Source: JBOEGW01 sp050633625 (lineage in GTDB: Bacteria > Pseudomonadota > Alphaproteobacteria > Rhodobacterales > Rhodobacteraceae). From it: a stretch of DNA of 64,000 nucleotides. Position 1 is the stretch's first letter; each line of letters opens with the position of its first letter. The notes under the pieces were generated by a model that did not search any database, had not been told where the DNA came from, and was given only the letters and a program-made list of their open reading frames with translations. Location of the stretch: positions 124,001-188,000 of the forward strand of contig JBOEGW010000006.1 in NCBI GenBank assembly GCA_050633625.1, in the 5' to 3' direction. Position numbers and translations under genes: made by a program. This document shows, piece by piece, positions 16,819-24,097 of the stretch.

Positions 16819-18351
16819 CTATTCGGTTGGGGTCATGCGCCGGGTCAAGAGCACTTCGCGCAGGAAAAACGCCATGATAAACCCGGCAATCGCCAGCCCC
16901 GCACCGATCTGAAAAATCGGATGGATCGCTTGCGTGACCGCAGTCCCGATGACAGCGCGCGCGGCTTCGGGCAGCCCGGCCATGGCCTGAGGGCCAAGTT
17001 CGACCGACATGCCGCTGGCGGCCTCGCCCATCCCTTCAGGGAGAGACGCAGCAAGGCGCGCGGCGAACAAGGCCCCAAATCCCGCCACAGCAATCGAGCC
17101 GCCGACCTGACGAAACATCAGCCCAGAGGCGGTCGCGGTGCCCAGCTGGCGCGGCTCCACCGCGTTTTGCACAGCTGTGGTCAGCACTGGGAAAATGGCA
17201 CCTAGTCCGAGGCCGACAGTCGCGAGATAGAGCGAAAACGCGAGAGTTGTCGTGTCGGCTTCGAGTCGGCTCAACAAGAAGAACCCAAGCGCCAAAGTGG
17301 CCATGCCCAAAATCGGAAGCACCTTGTATTTGCCGGTTCGGCCCATGAATTGCCCCGAAAAAATCGACGTGATCAAGATGCCAGCGGTCATTGGGATCAG
17401 CATCAATCCTGAGGTTGTCGGGCTGACGCCTTTGGCGATTTGTAGGTAGATCGGCAGGAAGGTGATTCCGCCAAACATTGCCGCGCCCACCACCGCCGAG
17501 AGCAGCGATGTCATGGTGAACACATTGTTGCGAAACAGGCCCATGGGCAGGATCGGCTCAGGCGCGCGTAGCTCCACAAAGATGAATACGAGCACACCCA
17601 CCACGCCCAGAGTCGCAAGGAAGAGGATCTGCACGCTGCCCCAATCAAAGGTGTTGCCGCCAAGGCTGGTGGCGAGGGTGATTGCAGCCAGCGCGACCGA
17701 CAAAGTCGCCGCCCCCAACCAATCGATCTTGTGTTTGGTGCGGGTGCCGCGCGGCTTAAAGGACTTGGCAAAGCCCAAAACCGCCAAGGCGCCAATGGGC
17801 AGGTTGATGTAGAAAATCCAATGCCATGAGGCCACTTCCACGAACCAGCCGCCAATCAGCGGTCCAATAACGGATGAGATGGAGAAGGTCGCGGCGAACA
17901 GCCCTTGGGTTTTGCCACGATCCTTAGGGGGCACCACATCGCCAATCACCGAAAGGGCCAAAACGAACAATCCGCCGCCCCCAAGCCCTTGAATTGCGCG
18001 CGAGCCAATCAGCCATCCCATGCTTTGAGATGCGCCCGCGAGGGCCGAGCCGAGCAAAAACAGCGCAACCGAAATGAACACGATATTGCGCCGCCCATAG
18101 AGATCACCGAGCTTGCCATAGAGCGGCGCTACAATGGTCGAGGCGAGGAAATAAGCTGTTACAACCCATGCCAAATGGTCAAGCCCGCCGAGGTCAGAGA
18201 CAATTGTGGGCAGGGCGGTTGAGACGATTGTTTGGTCCAGCGCTGCGAGAAGCAAAAGGGCGCCAATCGAGAAGATCAAGAGGCCCAACGAGGTCGCTTG
18301 ATCCCCTTCTTCCAGAGGCAGGGTTTCGGTGGGGGAGGCAGAATCGGACAT
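16819..18351 (-). CDS. MFS drug:H+ antiporter, DHA2 (EmrB/QacA) type
   Basis: A 510-aa inner-membrane transporter with about 14 hydrophobic helices. Family marks include LDQTIVSTALPTI in helix 1, motif A GKLGDLYGRRN after helix 2, and the SRAIQGLGGGGLF and GPLIGGWFV blocks (motif C region). The likely role is export of toxic hydrophobic compounds. It is divergent from a MarR regulator, with a perfect palindrome in the 117-bp gap, a typical MarR-controlled pump pair. Confidence 0.9.
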   Translation of the reverse strand: MSDSASPTETLPLEEGDQATSLGLLIFSIGALLLLAALDQTIVSTALPTIVSDLGGLDHLAWVVTAYFLASTIVAPLYGKLGDLYGRRNIVFISVALFLLGSALAGASQSMGWLIGSRAIQGLGGGGLFVLALSVIGDVVPPKDRGKTQGLFAATFSISSVIGPLIGGWFVEVASWHWIFYINLPIGALAVLGFAKSFKPRGTRTKHKIDWLGAATLSVALAAITLATSLGGNTFDWGSVQILFLATLGVVGVLVFIFVELRAPEPILPMGLFRNNVFTMTSLLSAVVGAAMFGGITFLPIYLQIAKGVSPTTSGLMLIPMTAGILITSIFSGQFMGRTGKYKVLPILGMATLALGFFLLSRLEADTTTLAFSLYLATVGLGLGAIFPVLTTAVQNAVEPRQLGTATASGLMFRQVGGSIAVAGFGALFAARLAASLPEGMGEAASGMSVELGPQAMAGLPEAARAVIGTAVTQAIHPIFQIGAGLAIAGFIMAFFLREVLLTRRMTPTE

Positions 18352-18393
18352 GTTTTCTCCTGTCGCGTTTGAGCCTTTTTGTATGCGTTGGGA

Positions 18394-18418
18394 ATTTATG
18401 TGTCAACAGCACATAAAT
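18394..18418. promoter_or_regulatory. MarR operator-like palindrome
   Basis: ATTTATGTG-N7-CACATAAAT is a perfect 9-7-9 inverted repeat in the gap between the divergent MFS and MarR genes. It is closer to the MFS start, so repression of the pump by MarR is the simplest reading. Confidence 0.78.
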
Positions 18419-18468
18419 GCGAATAACATCCAGTTGACCAATGCACAATTGCCTGACATAGAAAGACT

Positions 18469-19011
18469 ATGAGCGACACGAAATCAATTGCCAGCTACCG
18501 CACGCCGATGCCCGACATCTTGTCCAAGAGCGGGTATTCTGCGCAGGCGCGCGATGCGTTGATGGATTTGGACGCTGCCCTTTTTCAATGGCACAGGGCG
18601 TTGGTGAAGGGGAAATTCACCGGTGAATTGCTGGCCGAAACCGGGGTCGATCTGGAGCCTGCCTTGTTTCAGGGGCTAATGGCAATCACGCGAATTTCCT
18701 TTGGAATTGGGCGCGAAGCCCCAGAAGCGCCGACGATAGGGATGCTGGCGGAGGAGATGTCGATTGATCCGTCGCGCGCCAGTCGCATCGCCTCCGATCT
18801 GATTTCGCGCGCCTTGGTTGTGCGCGAGGCGGCGCAGGATGACGGGCGCAAATCCGTGTTGGTTTTGACGCCGGAGGGGAAAGCCCTGTTTAGCAAAGTC
18901 CGCGAGCATCGCTGGAAGCGCATGTTGACGGCGTTTGAGAGCTGGGACGAGAGCGATATTGAGACCTTTTCCCGCCTTTTCAGCCGCTACGCCGTCGGAC
19001 TTCAGGGCTAA
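18469..19011 (+). CDS. MarR family transcriptional regulator
   Basis: A 180-aa winged-helix protein. The recognition region is IGMLAEEMSIDPSRASRIASDLISRALVVREAAQDDGRKSVLVLT in parts (residues about 87-130), ending in the wing DDGRKSVL. The helical ends form the dimer interface. It is paired with the divergent DHA2 pump. The ligand is unknown. Confidence 0.9.
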   Translation: MSDTKSIASYRTPMPDILSKSGYSAQARDALMDLDAALFQWHRALVKGKFTGELLAETGVDLEPALFQGLMAITRISFGIGREAPEAPTIGMLAEEMSIDPSRASRIASDLISRALVVREAAQDDGRKSVLVLTPEGKALFSKVREHRWKRMLTAFESWDESDIETFSRLFSRYAVGLQG

Positions 19012-19109
19012 GACCGCCCGTTTCACCCTAGTGATTTGAAAACAAACATGACTCTCGCTTTGCGCGTTGCGAAGCGGGATTTTTGATTTGACCAAACGGT
19101 AAGGTTTTC

Positions 19110-19201
19110 CACCACTTGTGATACACTTAGTATCGTTTAATGCTGTTGACGCGAGGTAAATCCCTCGTGCGCCAATTTCCGGCGCGGTGCCTTAAGTGGT
19201 G
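19110..19201 (+). promoter_or_regulatory. Compact multi-helix leader upstream of the candidate precursor gene
   Basis: CACCACTT (19110-19117) can pair with AAGTGGTG (19194-19201), closing a junction. Inside are three local hairpins: GATAC/GTATC (19120-19134), a 7-bp stem at 19150-19169 with one G-U pair, and GCGCC/GGCGC (19169-19185). The element ends 40 bp before the start codon. No known riboswitch class was recognised; it could be a structured 5' UTR or include the promoter. The fold is read by eye only. Confidence 0.45.
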
Positions 19202-19241
19202 TAGTGTTTTGTTTTAAAACAATAAATATTGGAGAACTGAA

Positions 19242-19670
19242 ATGTCTGACAAGGACTTCGAACGTCAGGTGGAAACCCTGGAAAAACTGGCCTCTGACAA
19301 GGGCGCACAGCAAGATCTCGGCAAACGGTTGGTGGAAGAAGTGGCCCGCGCGGTCATGGCCGAACGTAAAGGCGCCGAAATTGACAACCCGGATGTGGAA
19401 TTGCCAATTCGGGTCGGAGATTTGGTGCCAGAGCCGTTTCGCGATCGGGTGAAGGTGGACGAAAAAGGGCGTGCTTTGCATGACGCCACAATTCAAAGCC
19501 AAAACCTTGTGATCTGGCTGCGCATTTGGCTGCGGATGTGGCTGCGGATTTATATGCCGTGGGACATCTACACCACCCCGCTCAATCGGTTTGAGGACTT
19601 CCATGAGAAAATCAATTTCTCAGATGTGGAAGTCAACGCGCTCGAACGATTGCGCAAGCTGACACGTTAA
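19242..19670 (+). CDS. Candidate substrate of the adjacent radical SAM enzyme (W-L-R repeat protein)
   Basis: A 142-aa protein with no family I recognise. Residues 1-50 are charged and helical; 50-88 look like a linker. Residues 92-104 read WLRIWLRMWLRIY: three exact Trp-Leu-Arg units starting at 92, 96 and 100, then Tyr104, Trp107 and Tyr110. The three 12-bp DNA units (19515-19550) are near-identical. The C-terminal 30 residues are again charged. ATG 19242 follows TTGGAGAA. It is followed 73 bp later by a radical SAM/SPASM gene with a strong hairpin between. The layout suggests a peptide to be crosslinked at W-x-R motifs; alternatively the repeat is only an amphipathic helix. Confidence 0.6.
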   Translation: MSDKDFERQVETLEKLASDKGAQQDLGKRLVEEVARAVMAERKGAEIDNPDVELPIRVGDLVPEPFRDRVKVDEKGRALHDATIQSQNLVIWLRIWLRMWLRIYMPWDIYTTPLNRFEDFHEKINFSDVEVNALERLRKLTR

Positions 19671-19677
19671 AGCCCAG

Positions 19678-19707
19678 GGGTATGCGCTGGGAAGCTGGCG
19701 CATACCC
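19678..19707 (+). promoter_or_regulatory. 10-bp hairpin between the W-L-R gene and the radical SAM gene
   Basis: GGGTATGCGC (19678-19687) and GCGCATACCC (19698-19707) form a perfect 10-bp stem with a 10-base loop, just after the W-L-R gene stop. No T-run follows, so partial termination or 3'-end protection, giving more upstream than downstream message, is more likely than full termination. Confidence 0.75.
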
Positions 19708-19743
19708 ATTGATTTAAAACGAAAAATTATTGGGGATGGATTG

Positions 19744-20865
19744 ATGTCCAAAACGCTTAATCTGATTATGAAGACCACGCGCAAATGCAATCTTCGCTGC
19801 TCGTATTGCCATGATTGGCGGTCAAAAGGGCGGCCAATGGGGTTTGATGTCTTGGCGAATGTCACAGCCAAAGCCTTGGCCGCCAAGGACCAGCAGGTCG
19901 TCAATTTCATTTGGCATGGGGGTGAACCTTTGGTCTTGGGGAGGGATTATTTCGCCCGCGCCTTGGCGCTGCAAAAGGAATTCATCCAGCCGGGCCAATA
20001 CGTGATTAATTCGCTGCAAACGAACGGCACCTTGCTGACGGATGACTGGTGCGACTTCCTTTCGCGCAACAAAATCACCCTTGGGATTTCCATCGACGGG
20101 CCGCGCGATCTGCACGACATGAATCGCCGCTATGCGAATGGGAAATCCAGCTATGAAGATGTGAAGCGCGCCATCAGCATGGCAGAGCGCCATAACCTGA
20201 GTTTCGGGGTGCTGATGGTGCTCAATGAGAACACGCAAAAGCTCACGCCGGCTGAGATTTTTGACTTTATGCTCAATGACATCGGCGTCACGGCATTTTC
20301 CTTCTTGCCAGCGGTGCCCGACAATATGGCTGAGGAGGTGTCTGGGGAAATCATGGCGTCGGACTACTTCGATATGCGCCAGTATGAAGCGTTCATGCAG
20401 GGGATTTTTGACCATTGGTATGCGCTGGGCGATAGCACCATCCAGATTCGCGAGATCGACGGCATCATGCGCGGGCTGATGAAGGGCAATCCGGGGGTGT
20501 GCACGCTGGCGGGGGGCTGTTTGGGCGAGAATTTCCACATTGATGCAGGGGGCGAGGTCAGTCATTGCGATAAATATCTTGGGGATCCGGCGTTCCAGCT
20601 TGGCAATATCTTGGACACGGATTTTGACGCGATCCGGGGCAGCGCTGTGATGCAGGGATTGATCGCTGAGGAGGCGGCGCGGCAAGAAAAGCTCAAACGG
20701 TGCAGCAATTTTGGGGTGTGCCACGGGGGCTGTCCGCATGATCGCTACATCGCGCGCAAATATGACGAAACGCACAGCGGGGCCTGTTGCGGGCAGGGCG
20801 GGTTGATTGACCATATCCGCAGCGCGATTGCTGTGAACGTGCCGCCGGAGATGGAGCTGATTTAG
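19744..20865 (+). CDS. Radical SAM/SPASM peptide maturase (anSME-like)
   Basis: A 373-aa enzyme. Cys15, Cys19 and Cys22 form the CxxxCxxC site for the SAM-cleaving 4Fe-4S cluster. WHGGEPL near residue 57 and SIDGP near residue 119 are family blocks. The C-terminal SPASM domain has C-X15-C with GX4C (GGEVSHC), CSNFGVCHGGCPHDRY and a final Cys pair, for auxiliary clusters. The usual first Cys of the CX2C element is replaced (LKRC). The family is COG0641: sulfatase maturases and RiPP crosslinking enzymes. No sulfatase gene is in the window. ATG 19744 follows GGGGATGG; a TTG is one codon upstream. Confidence 0.88.
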   Translation: MSKTLNLIMKTTRKCNLRCSYCHDWRSKGRPMGFDVLANVTAKALAAKDQQVVNFIWHGGEPLVLGRDYFARALALQKEFIQPGQYVINSLQTNGTLLTDDWCDFLSRNKITLGISIDGPRDLHDMNRRYANGKSSYEDVKRAISMAERHNLSFGVLMVLNENTQKLTPAEIFDFMLNDIGVTAFSFLPAVPDNMAEEVSGEIMASDYFDMRQYEAFMQGIFDHWYALGDSTIQIREIDGIMRGLMKGNPGVCTLAGGCLGENFHIDAGGEVSHCDKYLGDPAFQLGNILDTDFDAIRGSAVMQGLIAEEAARQEKLKRCSNFGVCHGGCPHDRYIARKYDETHSGACCGQGGLIDHIRSAIAVNVPPEMELI

Positions 20866-20954
20866 GCGGATTGGCGGGGGCGGTTTGCAGGCAGGGAAAA
20901 GAACATTAACGGAACACCTTTCCCTCGCCGCCGCGCCCCGCTATTGTCCCTTTC

Positions 20955-23555
20955 ATGAGTGATACACCCGATAATGATCCGCTGTTTGAGCCGCCTGAGG
21001 CAGGCACGCTCTCTTTAAGCCAACGCGCCATGCAAGCGCGGCCTATGCCGTATTTGGACGGGCTGAATCCTGCCCAACGCGAGGCCGTTGAAACGCTGGA
21101 TGGACCGGTGTTGATGCTGGCGGGCGCGGGCACGGGCAAGACAAAGGCGTTGACCTCTCGCATCGCGCATTTGCTCAACACAAGTAGCGCGCGCCCCAAT
21201 GAAATTCTTGCTGTGACCTTTACCAATAAGGCTGCGCGCGAAATGAAAGACCGGGTTGGGCACAATCTGGGCGGAACGATTGAGGGCGTGCCTTGGCTTG
21301 GGACGTTCCACGCGATTTGTGTGAAACTGCTGCGCCGTCATGCTGAGCTGGTGGGGCTGAAATCGAATTTCACTATTCTTGATTCCGATGATCAGATTCG
21401 GCTGATGAAACAACTGATCGTAGCCGAGGGGATCGACGAAAAGCGTTGGCCCGCGCGCCAGCTGGGCGGCATCATCGACAATTGGAAGAACCGCGCCTGG
21501 ACGCCGGACAATCTGCCTGCGGCTGAAGCGGCCTCCTTTAACGGGCAGGGGCCACATCTTTATGCGGCGTATCAGCGCCGCCTTTTGGATCTGAACGCCT
21601 GTGATTTTGGCGATCTTTTGTTGCATGTGGTGACGATCTTCCAAAAGCACCCCGATGTGCTGGCGCAGTACCAACGCTGGTTCAAATACATCTTGGTGGA
21701 CGAGTACCAAGACACCAACGTGGCGCAATATTTGTGGCTGCGTTTGCTCGCTGCGGAGCACAAAAACATCTGTTGCGTGGGCGATGATGATCAGTCGATC
21801 TATGGCTGGCGCGGGGCGGAAGTCGGCAATATCTTGCGGTTTGAAAAGGATTTTCCCGGTGCCAAGGTGATCCGGCTGGAACAAAACTACCGCTCGACGC
21901 CGCATATTTTGGCGGCCGCCACAGCCGTTATTCGCGGCAACGAAGACAGGCTCGGCAAGGAGCTTTGGACAGCCGCGGAACGAGGGGAGAAAGTCCGCCT
22001 TATCGGCCATTGGGATGGCGAAGACGAAGCGCGATGGGTCGGTGAAGAAATTGAAGCCTTGCAAGACGGAAGTTCGTCTCTCGCAAAGGGTCGTGAAAAT
22101 GCGCGACACGAGCAAATGATGGCCGAGATTCAAAGACTTGATGATCGGCAGGCCTTGTCAGGCGTAAACAGTGTCGGGGAGCTACTAGATCGGCTGAAAG
22201 AACATAGTAGCTTCTTGAAGAATGAAAAGAATCAATCCCTGTTATGGGAATTAAAAACGCGTCAGGAGGAAGGTGAGTCCCTTCTGCCTGCATTCTTGCG
22301 TTTTGGGCTAGACGAGATCGCTATCATGGTGCGCGCCTCGCATCAAATGCGCGCTTTTGAGGATCGGTTCTTAACAATCGGTTTGCCCTATCGCGTCATT
22401 GGCGGGCCGCGTTTTTATGAGCGGCTCGAAGTGCGCGATGCGATGGCCTATTTCCGCCTTGCTGTCAGCCAAGATGACGATCTTGCCTTTGAGCGGATCG
22501 TCAACACCCCGCGCCGGGGGCTTGGGGACAAGGCGATCCAGACCATCCAACGGCTCGCGCGCGGCCATGGTGTGTCGCTGGTGGAAGGCGCGCGGATCGC
22601 GGTGGAGCAGGGCGAGATCAAAGGCAAAGGCCACAAGGCGCTTGGTGTATTGGTGCAAAACCTTGATCGCTGGCACGCCCAAGTGCGCGATGAGGCCGAC
22701 ACGCATATTGAGCTGGCCGAACAGATGCTCGATGAGTCTGGCTACACCGAGATGTGGCAAAACGACAAAACGCCAGAAGCGCCGGGCCGGTTGGAAAACC
22801 TCAAAGAGCTGGTCAAGGCGCTGGAAAACTTCGAAAATCTTCAAGGGTTCTTGGAACATGTGTCCTTGATTATGGACAATGAATCCGAGGACGCTGAGGA
22901 GAAAGTCACAATCATGACCCTGCACGGCGCCAAGGGGCTTGAGTTCCCGGCTGTGTTTTTGCCGGGCTGGGAGGAGGGGCTGTTTCCCTCGCAACGGTCC
23001 ATGGATGAAAGCGGCCTCAAAGGGCTGGAGGAAGAACGCCGCCTTGCCTATGTGGGCATCACCCGCGCAGAGGAATTATGCACGATCTCTTTTGCGCAAA
23101 ATCGGCGTGTGTATGGCCAATGGCAAAGTCAGCTGGCGAGCCGGTTTATTGATGAATTGCCAGAGGCGCATGTCGATGTGCTCACCCCGCCGGGGCTGTA
23201 TGGCGGCGGATATGGCGAGGGTTCGGCGGATTTTGGCAGCGCCAGTAGGTTGCAAGAAAACGCCCAGAACGCGGATGCATATAATTCGCCCGGCTGGAAA
23301 CGCATGCAGGCACGCAGCAAAACCCAGCGCCATACCGCAAGCCCAAGTGCGGCGCGCGGCGTGACCATTGAGGCGACTGCCGTGTCGGCCTTCACTCAGG
23401 GCGATCGGATTTTTCATCAAAAATTTGGCTATGGGTATGTGATGGGGATCGAGGGCGATAAGCTCGATATCGAGTTTGAGAAGGCTGGCACGAAAAAGGT
23501 GGTCGCAAAATTCGTGGTCGCCGCCGAACGCGCAGGGGATGACGTGCCGTTCTGA
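20955..23555 (+). CDS. UvrD/PcrA-type ATP-dependent DNA helicase with an internal insertion
   Basis: An 866-aa superfamily 1 3'-5' helicase for repair and replication. Motifs in order: Walker A AGAGTGKT (residues 56-63), LVDEYQDTN, DDDQSIYGWRGAE, EQNYRST, TLHGAKGLEF and YVGITRAEE. The C-terminus ends in a Tudor-like domain (GDRIFHQKFGYGYVMGIEGDKL in parts) that binds RNA polymerase in relatives. Residues about 373-449 are an extra charged segment between EEIEALQ and DEIAIMVRAS, which are normally nearly adjacent. The DNA there is more AT-rich. Motifs on both sides are intact, so the gene is likely functional. Confidence 0.93.
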   Translation: MSDTPDNDPLFEPPEAGTLSLSQRAMQARPMPYLDGLNPAQREAVETLDGPVLMLAGAGTGKTKALTSRIAHLLNTSSARPNEILAVTFTNKAAREMKDRVGHNLGGTIEGVPWLGTFHAICVKLLRRHAELVGLKSNFTILDSDDQIRLMKQLIVAEGIDEKRWPARQLGGIIDNWKNRAWTPDNLPAAEAASFNGQGPHLYAAYQRRLLDLNACDFGDLLLHVVTIFQKHPDVLAQYQRWFKYILVDEYQDTNVAQYLWLRLLAAEHKNICCVGDDDQSIYGWRGAEVGNILRFEKDFPGAKVIRLEQNYRSTPHILAAATAVIRGNEDRLGKELWTAAERGEKVRLIGHWDGEDEARWVGEEIEALQDGSSSLAKGRENARHEQMMAEIQRLDDRQALSGVNSVGELLDRLKEHSSFLKNEKNQSLLWELKTRQEEGESLLPAFLRFGLDEIAIMVRASHQMRAFEDRFLTIGLPYRVIGGPRFYERLEVRDAMAYFRLAVSQDDDLAFERIVNTPRRGLGDKAIQTIQRLARGHGVSLVEGARIAVEQGEIKGKGHKALGVLVQNLDRWHAQVRDEADTHIELAEQMLDESGYTEMWQNDKTPEAPGRLENLKELVKALENFENLQGFLEHVSLIMDNESEDAEEKVTIMTLHGAKGLEFPAVFLPGWEEGLFPSQRSMDESGLKGLEEERRLAYVGITRAEELCTISFAQNRRVYGQWQSQLASRFIDELPEAHVDVLTPPGLYGGGYGEGSADFGSASRLQENAQNADAYNSPGWKRMQARSKTQRHTASPSAARGVTIEATAVSAFTQGDRIFHQKFGYGYVMGIEGDKLDIEFEKAGTKKVVAKFVVAAERAGDDVPF

Positions 23556-23585
23556 GGTCGTCACATGCGGGCGCTCCAGCGGACG

Positions 23586-23645
23586 GCGCTACACCAGAGC
23601 GCGCTACACCAGAGCGCGCTACATCGAAACGCGCTTCAGCGGAGG
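23586..23645 (+). repeat. 15-bp tandem repeat (4 units, two exact)
   Basis: GCGCTACACCAGAGC occurs at 23586-23600 and exactly again at 23601-23615. Two diverged units follow (23616-23645). It lies between the helicase stop and its terminator, with no open coding role seen. Confidence 0.75.
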
Positions 23646-23685
23646 GCGCGCCACCCTTCGACATGAACACATCGACATGACCAAG

Positions 23686-23711
23686 AACGTCGCTTCTGAG
23701 CGGCGTTTTTT
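23686..23711 (+). terminator. Rho-independent terminator of the helicase gene
   Basis: AACGTCGCT-TCTG-AGCGGCGTT forms a 9-bp stem with one U-G pair and a 4-base loop, followed by TTTT. It lies 130 bp after the helicase stop. Confidence 0.85.
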
Positions 23712-23745
23712 GTGTGTGATTTGAAGACCTCCCCCCAAAAAGCAG

Positions 23746-23819
23746 AAAACGACGACGCCAGGGAGGAGGAAGGCGCCGCCGTTCTGCAAGCATTGGGTCT
23801 CAGGGAGGAGGAGAAACCC
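23746..23819 (-). ncRNA. Cuckoo/CcsR-type RNA unit 4 (hairpins 7 and 8)
   Basis: Hairpin 7 (23795-23819) has a 7-bp stem and hairpin 8 (23746-23785) has 14 bp with three G-U pairs. Both present the loop (U)UCCUCCUCCCU on the minus strand. Hairpin 8 is followed by TTCTGCTTTTT, so it probably also terminates the array transcript. Confidence 0.8.
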
Positions 23820-23860
23820 TTTGCGTCGGCCCGAGGTTGCCCTCGGTATTTTTGCCCATC

Positions 23861-23922
23861 GCCTCAGGGAGGAGGAGAGGCTCTGGGCCGCAAACGCTTC
23901 AGGGAGGAGGAAGAAGCGTTTG
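23861..23922 (-). ncRNA. Cuckoo/CcsR-type RNA unit 3 (hairpins 5 and 6)
   Basis: Hairpin 5 (23891-23922) is a perfect 10-bp stem with a 12-base loop; hairpin 6 (23861-23881) has 5 bp and an 11-base loop. Both loops contain CCUCCUCCC. The 9-base gap between them is short compared with the 19- and 41-base gaps on either side. Confidence 0.8.
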
Positions 23923-23941
23923 TGTCTCGGGACGATCTGTC

Positions 23942-24010
23942 GCGGCGGTTCCCAGGGAGGAGGAAGGAAACCGCCGCTAGATCACGGTCAGGTCAGGGAG
24001 GAGGAGACCT
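23942..24010 (-). ncRNA. Cuckoo/CcsR-type RNA unit 2 (hairpins 3 and 4)
   Basis: Hairpin 3 (23990-24010) has a 5-bp stem. Hairpin 4 (23942-23977) has 12 bp including one pair that is A-C on the plus strand but G-U in the minus-strand RNA. Both loops contain CCUCCUCCC. Confidence 0.8.
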
Positions 24011-24028
24011 TTCCGATGGGTGCCCCAG

Positions 24029-24093
24029 ACCGTCAGGGAGGAGGAGACGGCGGCGGGGCTCAAGCGCTTCAGGGAGGAGGAAGAAGCGCTCGA
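24029..24093 (-). ncRNA. Cuckoo/CcsR-type RNA unit 1 (hairpins 1 and 2)
   Basis: Hairpin 1 (24060-24093) begins five bases after the DUF1127 stop and has about 11 bp with one G-U pair. Hairpin 2 (24029-24051) has 5-6 bp. Both loops contain CCUCCUCCC, an anti-Shine-Dalgarno-like motif. The related CcsR RNAs of Rhodobacter sphaeroides lie downstream of a DUF1127 gene and are processed from a joint transcript. Confidence 0.82.
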
Positions 24094-24097
24094 ATTC

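Noticed and set aside
19110..19201. Cloverleaf-like leader considered as a tRNA on either strand
   Set aside because: No T-loop consensus, loop sizes of 5-7 that do not match, and no CCA or proper D arm on either strand.
23586..23645. 15-bp tandem repeat as a plasmid-type iteron array
   Set aside because: Only two exact units, next to a helicase terminator, with no replication gene; better seen as a local duplication.
23746..24093. Regularly spaced AGGGAGGAGG units that look like a CRISPR array
   Set aside because: The repeated part is only 11-12 bases, the spacing varies, and each unit is the loop of a different stem. No cas genes are near.
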